64,000 bases of DNA from Athripsodes cinereus (taxonomy: Eukaryota > Arthropoda > Insecta > Trichoptera > Leptoceridae): positions 11,883,684-11,947,683 of the forward strand of contig OX388328.1 in assembly GCA_947579605.1 (NCBI GenBank), given 5' to 3'. Position numbers and translations under genes: made by a program. Under the pieces are notes generated by a model that had not been told where the DNA came from, did no database searches, and was given only the letters and a program-made list of their open reading frames with translations. Of this stretch, positions 1 through 9,560 are shown one piece after another. Within the stretch, counting starts at the first letter, position 1. Every line of letters begins with the position of its first letter.

Positions 1-390
1 GATGCGTCAAAAATATCCTCCATAGAGCATGTGACAGGGCACAATGGACACTCCAACAAGTGTGACATGGTCTGTGCTGCACCACAGTCACATGCTCTGG
101 ATTTTTCTTGTAGCAAGCCCCATCGTTCTCTATTGTCACGGCAGTTTCCTACACCAGATCTTAGACGACAATATTAGAGAGACATTTAATATGGATGGCA
201 TATATATCAGCACTGAATTTATGATGTAAAATGTCTTATTTGGAACAACTTCAACATTTTACAGGTGAAAATGGGTGGAAGACTCTTGTTCTTTCTAGAC
301 GGTATCTCTGGTTCTATTTTATTCTTTTTGCAAAACATCAGTTTCATAACATAATCAACAATTCGTTTTACATAAAAAAAATTGTGATGG
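1..390. other. No gene seen; one decayed SINE-like scrap
   Basis: No convincing coding region, RNA or terminal repeat is visible. Positions about 205-290 resemble the middle of family E (a tract like GCTGAATTTAAGATGTAAAA followed by a TTTTACAGG block), so at least part of this stretch is an old family E copy. The short open frames are explained by chance. Confidence 0.5.
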
Positions 391-439
391 TATGCAGTGA
401 CGAGATTATCACTATATTAGTGATTTCTTCCATCTAACC

Positions 440-974
440 CAGTGGTTCTTAACCTGGGTTCGATCGAACCCTAGGGGTTCGGTGAGTCAGTCTTGGGGTT
501 CGGTGAAAATCATTTTGAAGGCAAGATAGTTTTGCGAGTTGGAAAAGAAAAAAAATACTCCGATAATTCCTTCAAACCGCCATCACAAGTTTGAAAAACA
601 ATGTTGCCAGTTTATTCTAACAATCCAAATATTACATTCTGTATACCTATAGGTATATTTTTAACCCTAGGGGTTCGGTGAGTCAGTCTTGGGTGTTCGG
701 TGAAAATCATTTTGAAGGCAAGATAGTTTTGCGAGTTGGAAAAGAAAAAAATACTCCGATAATTCCTTCAAACCGCCATCACAAGTTTGAAAAACAATGT
801 TGCCAGTTTATTCTAACAATCCAAATATTACATTCTGTACACCTATATATAAAAATATACCATGTTATGAATTTGTAAAAATCTAGTTTTATTTTTCAAA
901 TAAGTAGGGGTTCGGTGAATGCATAATATGTAACTGGTGAGGTTCGGTACCTCCAAAAAGGTTAAGAACCACTG
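440..974. mobile_element. hAT-type MITE with internal tandem duplication
   Basis: The element starts CAGTGGTTCTTAACC and ends with the exact reverse complement GGTTAAGAACCACTG, a terminal repeat of the type common in non-autonomous hAT elements. Flanking 8-mers (ATCTAACC at 432-439 and ATCTTACT at 975-982) agree at 6 of 8 positions, fitting an eroded 8-bp target duplication. It has no coding capacity. About 180 bp of the interior (roughly 475-655) recurs almost unchanged at 668-848, each block beginning near AGGGGTTCGGTGAGTCAGTC, so the copy carries a near-perfect internal duplication. Assignment to hAT rests on the terminal repeat and duplication length. Confidence 0.75.
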
Positions 975-1689
975 ATCTTACTATATCATATTGAAACAAA
1001 ACGAAAAATATAAAAATTTAAGTTTATAAGTTTATTCCAGTTTTCGAAAATCTATATCGCTTTCTAAAATTTCGTTTCCCTATTGGATATTGAGATGTTT
1101 CTCGATTTCATCGTTTTGTATTACAGTTACAGAAAAAAACAATCAACTTCTGTCAGTTTGATCTTTCCTTGCAAATAAAAAGAAAAGAAGGTATCTAAAT
1201 AGGTGACATCCCTCATTGCTGAATTGTTGATGTAAACAGCTGTCTATACTTATACTATAGATCACCAGTATCTTTTACAGAACACTCAAACTTACAGGAA
1301 AAAGTGAGAAACCTTCTCTTTAGCAGGGTTTTTGTGGAGTACACATTTTTTATACAATGACTCATCTCTTTTGCAATTTAGTCAGTCAGAGACCAAATTG
1401 AGCATATTATTGATACAAAATTATCAAAAAGCATGCAAACATTTGCACATCACTAAAACCTATAACAAATTTACCGTAACTCCGTGTGTGTATGTGTGTG
1501 TTTGGGTGCTTTATTGAGTGTGTGTTAATGTGCCCAACTACATGTGATAATTATTACGTTGTTTGGGGCTAATTGGGGGTTAAAAGGGTAAAAAAATTAA
1601 GCGAAACAACAGTTTCATCGCGATTTTTTTCATGCTTAATTAACTTTTAGGTAAATTTATAAAATAATAAGTCGAAAACTACGAAAATT
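975..1689. other. Intergenic, nothing firm
   Basis: AT-rich sequence with a GT-rich tract near 1485-1530. Positions about 1225-1330 loosely match the 3-prime half of family E (TTTTACAG-ACACTC-AAACTTACAG order). No gene or complete repeat was recognised. Confidence 0.4.
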
Positions 1690-2040
1690 TTGATTTAATC
1701 GGTAATACACACAATTAACGTCACTCTTCCAATTCCACAAACAAATAACTATAAAAAGTTCCCTTTATATATATTAAATATTTAGTTATGGAGAAAAGAA
1801 AGTGATGGTATCTATTTTCAATTCCACTAATAAATATTTGGAATTGTTTAACTATTGAACGGAAGAATGACAACGTATGTCTTTAATAACAGTGTGATTA
1901 TTATTATATAGTATATTTCACTTTCTGTTGTGATTTTAAAGCATAATAAAAATAAAACAAAATTATAAAAATGTCGACTTCGAATATAAGACATTTCTAC
2001 TTGTTTACTTATGGAACTGTACAGTCTATGTGTAAATCAG
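1690..2040. repeat. Dispersed repeat family A, copy 1
   Basis: About 350 bp of AT-rich non-coding repeat. Landmarks are CAATTCCACAAACAAATAAC, GAATTGTTTAACTATTGAAC, a GACAACGTATGTCTTTAATAA block, and ATTTCTACTTGTT near the end. The same order of landmarks recurs in inverse orientation at 3537-4545 and 18625-18965, and in the same orientation at 62985-63178, with partial copies at 12985-13095 and 51560-51725. No coding frame or terminal inverted repeat was identified. Class unknown. Confidence 0.65.
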
Positions 2041-2079
2041 ATAATGTTGTTTTTAAATTCACGTCGCAAGGATTTAAGA

Positions 2080-2160
2080 TTACTGTAAAAGGTGTATAAA
2101 GTTGTATTTGGGTTTTTTATAACAAAAACCCAGATTGGTACATCTTTAAAAAAATAAAAA
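2080..2160 (+). repeat. 3-prime fragment of SINE-2
   Basis: The string AAAGGTGTATAAAGTTGTAT, followed by TTGGG...ATAACAAAAACCCAGAT, matches the end of the tRNA-derived SINE copies at 62820-62935 and 63330-63505. Only the tail is present. Confidence 0.55.
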
Positions 2161-2268
2161 TTGAGATGTAAAAATATTTAATAAAGTGCTCTGAGAAAAA
2201 TATAATCGAAATTTCATAACGAATCATTGGTACCTACGTACTATCAGATTAGGACCAGAGATAGTACA

Positions 2269-2380
2269 AACGATTCATTAGTACGAATCTATAATATTAA
2301 CTTTTCGCAAACAAATCGTTGGTATAACCAACGATTTATTGCGAAAAGTTAAAATTATAGATTCGTACTAATGAATCGTT
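2269..2380. repeat. Near-perfect 112-bp foldback hairpin
   Basis: Two arms of about 55 bp (2269-2323 and 2326-2380) are reverse complements with few mismatches and almost no loop; the outer end is AACGATTCATTAGTACGAAT and the centre is CGTTGGTATAACCAACG. No protein is encoded. It could be a small foldback MITE or an endogenous siRNA hairpin source. The near-perfect arms suggest it is young or maintained by gene conversion. Confidence 0.75.
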
Positions 2381-2929
2381 GTGAAATTTTCATTAGTTTT
2401 TTTTTCAGTGTGTACAGAGAGGTAATTTTTATTTCAACTACAGTTTATAATTTCAAAAGAGAATTCTTAAAAAAAATATTTCACTGTTTTATTACAATTT
2501 CTTCCAACAAACCTCATTACTCAGTCGTGCCAACTTGTAGGTATAATAAAATAATCAAAAACAGCGAGACTTTTGTAAATTGGAAATTTCATACAAAACT
2601 TTACATAACATCATTAAAACTTAAGTATAAAATAATAATATACACATTATTTAAAAAGTCGTTAAAATTTTTAATGAAAAAACTTTGTCGATATTTTTAA
2701 ATAATATAATATGTAATGTTATTAAACACAGAAAGAGAAGAAGAAGAAGTAGAAGAAAGTTAGAATTAAGAACGTGGATAATATTCCATTAAAATGTAAA
2801 TGGCGTATATACCTAGTCTGTACCTACATAGAGTAATGTTATATTAAGTAGTACAGAGGACGAGAGTCAGTGGTTTTAGGGTTAGAGATTGTCCCTTAGA
2901 ATTTTCGTTACCACAAAAAATTGAACGTC
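2381..2929. other. Intergenic, nothing recognised
   Basis: AT-rich. One open frame of about 109 codons at 2371-2700 is low-complexity (Lys, Ile, Phe rich) and starts inside the hairpin, so it is not called. A GAAGAAGAAGAAG run lies at 2732-2755. Confidence 0.4.
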
Positions 2930-3536
2930 TGGGGCCCTATTCTCCAATCTCGATTGATGGATGTCGCAATCGAGATTTTATTACTTTCGATCGATTCCTT
3001 CAAAACCCTATTCTTGAAAGTCGTATACGACAAATGTCACACGAAATCATGCGAGAATTTGTCGAGTGGTGTTTTACCACTCGAGATGAATGTCATACCA
3101 ATCGACATGTCAAAAATTTATAAAATGACCACCGTGAATCACTCAATGGTTGTTTACATTTTGCATACGGTATAAAAATAAAATAAAGTGATGCCGGATT
3201 TATAAAGTTTTTTAGTTTAAATAAAAATATAACGAAAAGTTTGATATTGATTGTGACTCCTCATATAAAAGCGCCATCTTGTACGTCACGTGCCTCCCCA
3301 CACTAAAGCGCCATTTCTTGAAAAATTGTATAAATAAATGTCATTTTTCGATGACCACATACAAAAACATACAAAAAGTGCGACGTTGCCGGTAGCTTCT
3401 CGAATGTCGACCGTTTAAATCTCGAGTGGCGTCAAGAATAGGGTCGTAGACTGCCATTCGACTTTTCGTGCGAGATAATTAATCGACATATCTCATAGGT
3501 GACATTTATCAATCGAGATTGGAGAATAGGGCCCCA
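2930..3536. mobile_element. MITE with GGGGCCCTATTCTCC terminal repeats
   Basis: Terminal inverted repeats of nearly 30 bp bound about 600 bp. The left end reads GGGGCCCTATTCTCCAATCT and the right end is its reverse complement, including the ATCAATCGAGATT continuation. Degenerate inner copies of ATCGAGATT and of CCCTATTCTTGAAAGTCG recur inside in both orientations. No transposase is encoded and no clear target duplication was found, so the superfamily is not assigned. Its right edge abuts repeat family A at 3537. Confidence 0.7.
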
Positions 3537-4545
3537 GTTCCATAGACCAACAAGTAGAAATATCTAATATTAAAGAAATCGCCATTTATGTAATTTTGCT
3601 ATATTTGTATTATACATAAATAAAATAGTAGAATGTGAAATAATACTTAATGATTACACTGTTAAAGACATACGTTGTCTTTGTTCCGTTCAATAGTTAA
3701 ACAATACGAATTAATATTTATTTATTTGTGGAATTGAAAATAGGTAGGTAAATAGGTACATTTTTTCCATAACCAAATATTTAATATATAAAGGGAACTG
3801 TGTATTTTTTGGTGACAGGAAAATTATTCGAAGCACAATTATTCGAATGGACAATTCTTCGAAAAAACATTTGTACGAACTAACTTTTTTTCGAATGACA
3901 ATTATTCGAATGGCAGTTATTCGAATCCACAATTATCAGAAAACACAATTGTTCAAATTTTTATACGTTATATTGATAACAACAATTATCCGAAACACAA
4001 ATCTTCGAATTTTATATATAGCGAATAGCGAAGTTATATTATATAATTAGACTCAGTTTGCAATCGATTTATCTAAATAGTGTCAAACGTTTGGATAAAT
4101 AATTTAAATATATTTATAATAAGGTATGAACGCAATTGCCTCATTTTCTTAAGAAACTAAAATAACGTTAAAGTTGGATGAGGTATGGCTGGAGTTTTAT
4201 ATGAAACGTAATATAATTGCGTCAATATGACCTGCTTCTGAAGATCAAAATAAAATGAATTTAGATTAATATAAAATAATTTCTAACAAATGTTAGTCGA
4301 ACAATTCACTTTCCATTAATTGTAATTCGAATAATTGATAGTCGAACAAATGTTATTCGAAGATTGGTTAATTCGAATAATTATTTTTTCGAATAATTGT
4401 GAATTCGAACAATTGTATTTCGAAAAATTTTCATGTAATCCAATTCCACAAACGAATAACTATAAAAAATACGATACGGTTATTCGTTTGTGGAATTGAA
4501 AGAGTGGCGTTGATTGTGTGTATTACCAATTAAATCAAAATTTTC
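3537..4545. repeat. Repeat family A, copy 2, split by an insertion
   Basis: Family A in the inverse of the 1690 orientation: GTTCCATAGACCAACAAGTAG, then the GACATACGTTGTCTTTG block, then GTTCAATAGTTAAACAAT. The copy runs to about 3810, is interrupted by an ATTCGAA-rich element, and resumes at about 4437. On resumption a short inverted duplication has formed around GGTTATTCGTTTGTGGAATT (hairpin 4440-4495), so the insertion site was rearranged. Confidence 0.6.
3811..4436. mobile_element. Non-autonomous element built of ATTCGAA units
   Basis: Both ends consist of tandem 14-16 bp units of the type ACAATTATTCGAA. The left end reads GGAAAATTATTCGAAGCACA and the right end is inverted (TTCGAAAAATTTTCA). 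About ten units are readable on the left (3818-4025) and about eight on the right (4290-4430); the centre (4030-4280) is unique AT-rich sequence without a gene. It sits inside a family A repeat, which gives the insertion limits. I do not recognise the family. The repeats could be multiple transposase-binding sites. Confidence 0.6.
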
Positions 4546-4552
4546 AACTTGT

Positions 4553-4680
4553 TGAGATACGTAGGACTAGTCAAAACACATTTAAGCGTTACGTTTTCGT
4601 TTGAGTGCAGACGACGTTGCGAGCACGTGTCAATTTTCGTAGCTACTTGTGTATTTTAGCTACGAGAATAGAAAATCGAC
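4553..4680. mobile_element. MITE family C fragment
   Basis: Carries ACTAGTCAAAACACATTTAAGCG, AACGTTTTCGTTT-type sequence, GCAGACGACGTTGCGAGC, and the GTGTCAATTTTCGTAGCTA core typical of family C (complete copy at 46239-46447). The distal terminal repeat is missing or decayed. Confidence 0.55.
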
Positions 4681-5452
4681 AAAGATATGGATCTCGAATC
4701 ATGAAAACAAGTTATTCATTCTTATAACACAGAGAAGATAGTTTTCGAAAAAGTTTTATTAATCGATCGACGGCTCATGGTGGCACGGATATTTTTTTTT
4801 TCGTAAAAAGGTTGGCGATCCCCTTAATGGTTGAGACCGAGGGTGTAGAGGAAGAACTGTACAAGTCACTACTTTTTACTTTTCGTTTGTAGGCACAAAG
4901 TCTTAAACGAAAACTTCGCTTCGGCTAAGAAGTAAGAAAGAAGGGTGGGAGGGAGAGGGGCGACAGTGAAGAAGAAGGAGTTATCAGGGAGACGACAGGA
5001 GATGTGGAGGGGTAGGAAGGAAATGGGTAAAAGAGGAGAATAAGACGAATAATAAGAAGAAAATGATGAAGAAACGAAGGCGATGCTAGCTGAAGAAAAG
5101 CGCACGGTTTTTATGGCAATGGTTCATAAACTGTGAAGGAGATATGTGTAATATGTGTAAAAATAAGACATTCATATTTAATACTTCCAGAGCTTATCCG
5201 CTCGCTCTCATTATCAGGCTAACATAAAAATTCAAGTTTTTTTACTAAGTTATTATTTGGTATTTAAATGGCGCATCATAAAAAAATTCTCTAGTTATTA
5301 CCTTGAAATGCAGATATATTTAATCATTCAAACTATAATGGCATTTACCACAAGTGAGGTAGCCAGCGGAACACCTTCACGCAACAAACATGCAAATTGT
5401 CCCCTTCGATACAATTTTTTTTGTACGCGGCGCGGCGGCAGAATTGCCATCC
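4681..5452. other. Intergenic with small TE scraps
   Basis: No gene. Positions 5190-5225 keep a degenerate Penelope pseudo-LTR motif on the minus strand (CTGATAATGAGAGC in place of CTGACGATGAGAGC). Positions 5338-5420 keep the first third of family E (ACCACAAGTGAGGTAGCCAG). A purine-rich block lies at 4905-5100. Confidence 0.45.
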
Positions 5453-6170
5453 ACACTTCTCAGCATTATACAACCAGATAAGTCTCCATATGATCAGTCA
5501 TGGTCACACAAAAACTTAACAGTCTAATGCCGGGAAAAATTCACCTATCCAGATATACAAGATATCAAAGGATTAGGCTCAAAACGCGGGATCAAAATAC
5601 CAGCATTGTGCCTGAAATATCTGTGTTCAAAAACTTTTTACAATATTACAAGTGTTTATTATAATAGATTTTTGAATTTTAATATACAAATTAACCGGTA
5701 AATCTAATTTTTGTAAATTATTTATTAAAGATTTCGGAGTTACCCCTGTAGCTGACATGACTAAACGGATCTAGAATGCCAAATATTTTTTATTTCTCCT
5801 GCTAGTTCTGTATATTTACGTATTTTTTCTGCGACGGTTGTTTGTATATTATGTGTATTTGGAACAGCGATGTCTATTAGGTACGTTATTTTATTACGTT
5901 TATCATGTAATACTAAATCGGGTCTATTATGATGTACCTATTTGTCTATCTGTTATTATGGTTTTATCATAATAGAGCCTGTAATTTTGATTTTCTAAAA
6001 CCGGTTCCGGGTTGTATTTATAATAAGGTATTACTATTTGTGAGTTTAAAAGATTATGTTTAATTGCTAAATTTTGATGAATTATTTTTGCGACATGATT
6101 ATGTCTATTGGTATACTCAGTTAAAAAATCAGAATATATGTATAACATTATTTAATATAAAAATATACCA
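5453..6170 (-). pseudogene. LINE ORF2 C-terminal relic (copy 1)
   Basis: On the minus strand a broken frame ends an ORF2-like protein. The readable upstream part (6148 down to 5927) contains NYRLYYDKTIITDRQI, close to the conserved block near the C-terminus of some arthropod non-LTR ORF2 proteins. The continuation towards 5660 still encodes pieces like LPVNLYIK before stop codons. A near-identical sequence occurs at 40884-41440, which makes a common LINE tail certain even though the clade is uncertain. Reverse transcriptase is absent (5-prime truncated). Confidence 0.6.
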
Positions 6171-6239
6171 ACGCGGTGTATTTCTTTTTTATTGTCAAAA
6201 GAACAATTTTAATGTTATAAAGTAACATCGTCTTTTCTG

Positions 6240-6545
6240 TTCCAACAAAAAAAAATGAGACATTCAGGATAGATGGCATTTATAAAATCTGTAAATTTTT
6301 AGCATGGCCCATTATTTAGATGAGCAGTCATGCATGTAATAAACATGCAAGCAGTCCATTCCGTGCTAACAAAAAATATGATATTCAAGATGTGTGACAA
6401 CATTCAAATGACTTTACCGTTGAATTTAAGATGTAGAATATTTTTATTTTATCTAATACCTATCTTTTACAAGACTATCGAAAACCTGCGAAAAAAAGAG
6501 AGAAATAAATTATTTGCCGGAGCTCCAAAGCACATCTTCTCTGTA
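6240..6545 (+). repeat. SINE-like family E copy, decayed
   Basis: Retains CATGTAATAAACATGCAAGCAG, the TTCCGTGCTAACAAAAAATATGATATTCA block, TTGAATTTAAGATGTAGAAT and TTTTACAAGACTATCGAAAACC in family order, ending near GCCGGAGCTCC. Substitutions throughout indicate an old copy. Confidence 0.6.
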
Positions 6546-6734
6546 CCAATAAAAAATAATGTTCATAATGAGTGGCATTAAAAAAAGCTTCGCTTGTTTA
6601 TTAACATCAGCTATTGAGAATTTTTAATAACTGACCTATTGATTTGTTTAACACATTTACTATTTTTTGTTATTGTTTTACCACAACGTTCAGATGTGCC
6701 CAAATCTAATTATACATTTCGATTATAGAACCAT

Positions 6735-6880
6735 GTTTGCACAATATATATGTAACATTGTTCAAGATCAATGAAAGAAGTGAGAAAGGCGTCCCAATGC
6801 TTTCAAATTGGCTCCAGGCTGGTTCAAGTGATAACTTTCGGAGCCCATGGGCAACGTTCACCATTAATGTCTTTCCAATA
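6735..6880. mobile_element. Foldback family B, one arm
   Basis: GAAGTGAGAAAGGCGTCCCA, then an AATTGGCTCCAGGCTGG tract and a CATGGGCAACGTTCACC tract, match one arm of the foldback at 10848-11345. The second arm is absent. Confidence 0.6.
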
Positions 6881-7384
6881 CATAATATTATAATATCTAA
6901 CATATCACAATATGTCCTCTTTCAAATTTGAGAAACATTCTTTGATAGATATTATAAAAGTACATAATAGATATACATATATAGCGAGCAAGACGAAGAA
7001 CAAGTCAGAAAAGTAGAAAGAAAATAGAAGGGTAGTAATAAAATAGGTACATAGAATAAAGATTGTTATATAGAATGATGTTGAGGGTGGCGAATAAGAA
7101 GTGAGCTTTGCAGCAGTACAGGGGGAGGGTCGTGCCGCTGCTTCTGGCTGGGGAGGGGGTGAAAAGCTCCTCATTATTATTTGGGGTGGGTTTGGTGAGA
7201 TGATGAACAGCGGTGAGAACACTGCGAGAGGGTGGGGGGATGAAACAGAACCGGGTGTGGTTTGAAAAGTTACCAGTTTTTTTTTTATATCAAGTAAAGT
7301 TTTTTGTCGGAGTTATAAATTTATAGACCTACTTTTATTTATGTATTTTATCTACACTTTTCACGTATATTGAACACTGTACTT
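6881..7384. other. Intergenic, purine-rich G-tract region
   Basis: No gene recognised. The plus strand at 7080-7260 is strongly G/A rich (several GGGG runs), giving a proline/serine-rich open frame on the minus strand that is a composition artefact. Confidence 0.4.
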
Positions 7385-7440
7385 ACTATGTTTACTGGAA
7401 GAGATTGCCTCAAGGCAATATATACGCCTTTTGTACTAAT
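7385..7440 (+). repeat. CR1-type LINE 3-prime scrap
   Basis: GTTTACTGGAAGAGATTGCC, then TCAAGGCAATATATACGCC and TTTTGTA, is the 3-prime untranslated motif also found at the end of the LINE at 26505-29830 (there on the minus strand). The ATTGCCTTGAGGCAAT palindrome is conserved between the two. Confidence 0.6.
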
Positions 7441-7550
7441 TTTTATGCATAGACAATTCACACAGATCGAGCTAGTCCCAAACTAAGATGTGAATCTTGT
7501 ATTATGGATACTAACACGACGATACACATAATATATACTTTTCTAAAAAG
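7440..7550 (-). repeat. SINE-1 3-prime fragment
   Basis: Reverse complement of the end of the tRNA-derived SINE at 15228-15478, recognised by CAGATCGAGCTAGTCCCAAA and the ACACGACGATACACA block. The tRNA head is missing. Confidence 0.65.
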
Positions 7551-7599
7551 ATAACAGAAGTACTGTTTTGCGGTGAAAATATTTTTAATTATTAATAAG

Positions 7600-7950
7600 A
7601 GCAAATAGTCATAATTTTAAAATGAAACACAATATGTAGTTATTCCACTATTGACTTTATTTATTTTTGCGAGCCGGCTTTCAAGAGCTTCCGCTCTCAT
7701 CGTCAGGCAAAAGTAAAGTGAAGCTTCATTACAAGTTAAGTATGTGACAAACAGAAAACAATGGTAAAAATTAAAATTAAAAAGATGTGTTATTATCATG
7801 TATCGTCAACCATTTATTATAATAATTATGAGCCACTGTGGACGGTCTTATATCAAACATCTCCAGCATTTGCCTTTGTACGATAACGGGGAAACCACAG
7901 AAAACCCTTATCAGAGATGTGCATTTTTATAGAGGTTGCCTCCTCTAGTT
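7600..7950 (-). mobile_element. Penelope-like element pseudo-LTR fragment
   Basis: Identified by a hammerhead ribozyme motif (7659-7718), an accepted hallmark of Penelope-like pseudo-LTRs, and by ACGGGGAAACCACAGAAAAC at 7882, which also appears downstream of the related motif near 9165-9560. No reverse transcriptase or GIY-YIG coding remains. Confidence 0.6.
7659..7718 (-). ncRNA. Hammerhead ribozyme (Penelope type)
   Basis: Read on the minus strand: stem I 5-prime strand CUUUACUUUUGC (7718-7707); core CUGACGA (7706-7700); one extra U; stem II GAGAGC / loop GGAA / GCUCUU (7698-7683); GAAA (7682-7679), whose last A opens the self-complementary AGCCGGCU (7679-7672); C17 at 7671; stem I 3-prime strand starting GCAAAAAUAAA (7670 downward), which pairs with the 5-prime strand at 11 of 12 positions. 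The palindromic stem III has no loop, so, as reported for Penelope-like elements, it would work mainly as a dimer, cutting after C17 between 7671 and 7670. The unpaired U between core and stem II is the one oddity. Confidence 0.8.
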
Positions 7951-8302
7951 GAACTATAATTAAGAGTGTGACGTATTTATATAATATGAGTTATAAGTTA
8001 CAAAATTATTTTACAAAATTATTATAAAAGTAAACAATGTGTTTTTAGGTGAATGTATAGCAAATAGTCAGTTATATTACTCACATATAATCTTTTACAA
8101 ATGAGATATTGATACCACGTTATTTCTATAGTCGAGCCGCAACTACCAATCAAATAACATTTATACGCTATGTGATATTCACGGAATAAGTTTTTGAGAG
8201 AGATTAAATATCTTACATGCTGTTTTTTCTTGTATATTCGTGAAAACTCAAAATATGTTCTGTAACATTTTTGGAATCAAGCCTTGAAATTCAATATAGT
8301 AT

Positions 8303-9007
8303 GGCCAATTCTGAATCATATAATAGTTTAGTTGCACTAACTAAGTGTAAGGAGATAGTTGATTCATAATATTTAGTTCAAATTCGTATTCACAGTTTTC
8401 AGTACTAAAACTAATTTAGTTAGCTAGTTCATTTCGACACCTTAGTACAACTATAAATTTCGAGAATCTATGGATTCAGAACGAAATTTTAGTTGACATC
8501 ATTCTGACAACTACAATTAGTTGTATTTGGCAGAATTTTATTCGCGACTTTTAATGTCCGAATATTATTAGTTGCTGTCATTTTGCCACAGAATATTGCT
8601 ATATTTTGGAAGTTTAAAGTTGTTTTTTCAATTAAAAGTAAAAAATGGATATGTTGAGGATCCTCGCAACTCTTGGCATCTATAAATTATTGTAAAATTA
8701 TACCATCACCGACGCAAATGCGAACGTCAAAATATACAGGCAAATTTGACATTTCACAATTTTCACGCGCGACTACTATTAAATTGTTGCCAGAAGTGTA
8801 AATCGGAACGTGAAAAACATTTTTTATTGCGGCATCACCGACTCTTGTTTGTCCCATAGATTTTCCCGTTTGCCCTTGGTGGTTATCGAGTTTTTAGTTG
8901 TTTATAGTTCGTAACTAATACTGAATACGAATTTGTACTATAATGACTAATATTAGTCAACTATTATTAGTTAGTTTAGTTAGTTCATCGAGATTCAGAA
9001 TTGGCCC
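8303..9007. mobile_element. MITE with GGCCAATTCTGAATC terminal repeats
   Basis: Left end GGCCAATTCTGAATC (8303-8317) and right end GATTCAGAATTGGCC are perfect inverted repeats. Possible 5-bp flanking duplication TAGTA. Subterminal TTAGTTAGT and ATACGAATTTG/CAAATTCGTAT motifs are also inverted between the halves. No transposase is encoded. Superfamily not assigned. Confidence 0.7.
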
Positions 9008-9164
9008 TAGTAGGTACCTATAGAATTTCTTAGACATCGTTCATGTAACGAATCACCAAACAGTTTATTAGATCTCCTGTAAATTTTTGATAAATTCACA
9101 TACCTAGGAGATTTCATGAAACCTCAAATTGATAAAAAAAAACGCAGTATGTAGTTAACTTCGA

Positions 9165-9238
9165 AATGACTTTTATTAACTTCGCGTACTAGTATTCAGA
9201 GACTCTCGACTCCATCATCAGGCGATTTGTAAAAAGTG
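9165..9238 (-). ncRNA. Hammerhead-like motif with swapped 15.1/16.1 pair
   Basis: Minus strand: CUGAUGA (9221-9215), extra U, stem II GGAGUC-GAGA-GUCUCU (5 of 6 pairs), GAA (9197-9195), then the palindrome UACUAGUA (9194-9187) and C at 9186, followed by GCG that begins stem I (first four pairs intact, then broken). The usual A15.1-U16.1 pair is replaced by U-A, which keeps the palindrome but should hurt cleavage. It lies in the same pseudo-LTR type as 7600-7950. Confidence 0.55.
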
Positions 9239-9560
9239 AAATAAGATACAGAGACAAACAGTATTTATAGGATTTGAACAAAAGAATGTTGGGAGAAGCC
9301 CGTTTTGATAAGAAAGTAATTATAATTCATTGATAAAAAACTATTGGAAAGTGCTCCGCTGTTGACGGATTCCAAAGAGAAGAATTTAAAGAAAAATACA
9401 AAATATGTGTATTTTTGTTTTGTTTTATAATATTTTATGTTTGTAAAAAGCATTAGCCCTATATTTCATAAATAAATAAATAAATATCTAACTTCTCTAG
9501 TATTCACCTTTTTGCGAAATGGGGAAACCACAGAAAACCCAAATCAAAGAAGAGCAAAAA
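9239..9560 (-). mobile_element. Penelope-like pseudo-LTR continuation
   Basis: Follows the 9165 motif and contains GGGGAAACCACAGAAAACCC at 9521, shared with 7882-7902. Between them is AT-rich sequence with an AAATAAATAAATA run at 9469-9484. No protein domain. Confidence 0.4.

Noticed and set aside
2371..2700. 109-codon plus-strand protein
   Set aside because: Begins inside a foldback hairpin, Lys/Ile/Phe-rich low complexity, typical of AT-rich non-coding DNA.
3811..4436. Simple ATTCGAA satellite
   Set aside because: Units are inverted between the two ends with a unique centre and sharp edges inside another repeat, so a mobile element explains it better.
6905..7222. 105-codon minus-strand protein
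   Set aside because: Arises from a G/A-rich plus strand; Pro/Ser/Leu/Phe bias, no domain, no conserved copy.
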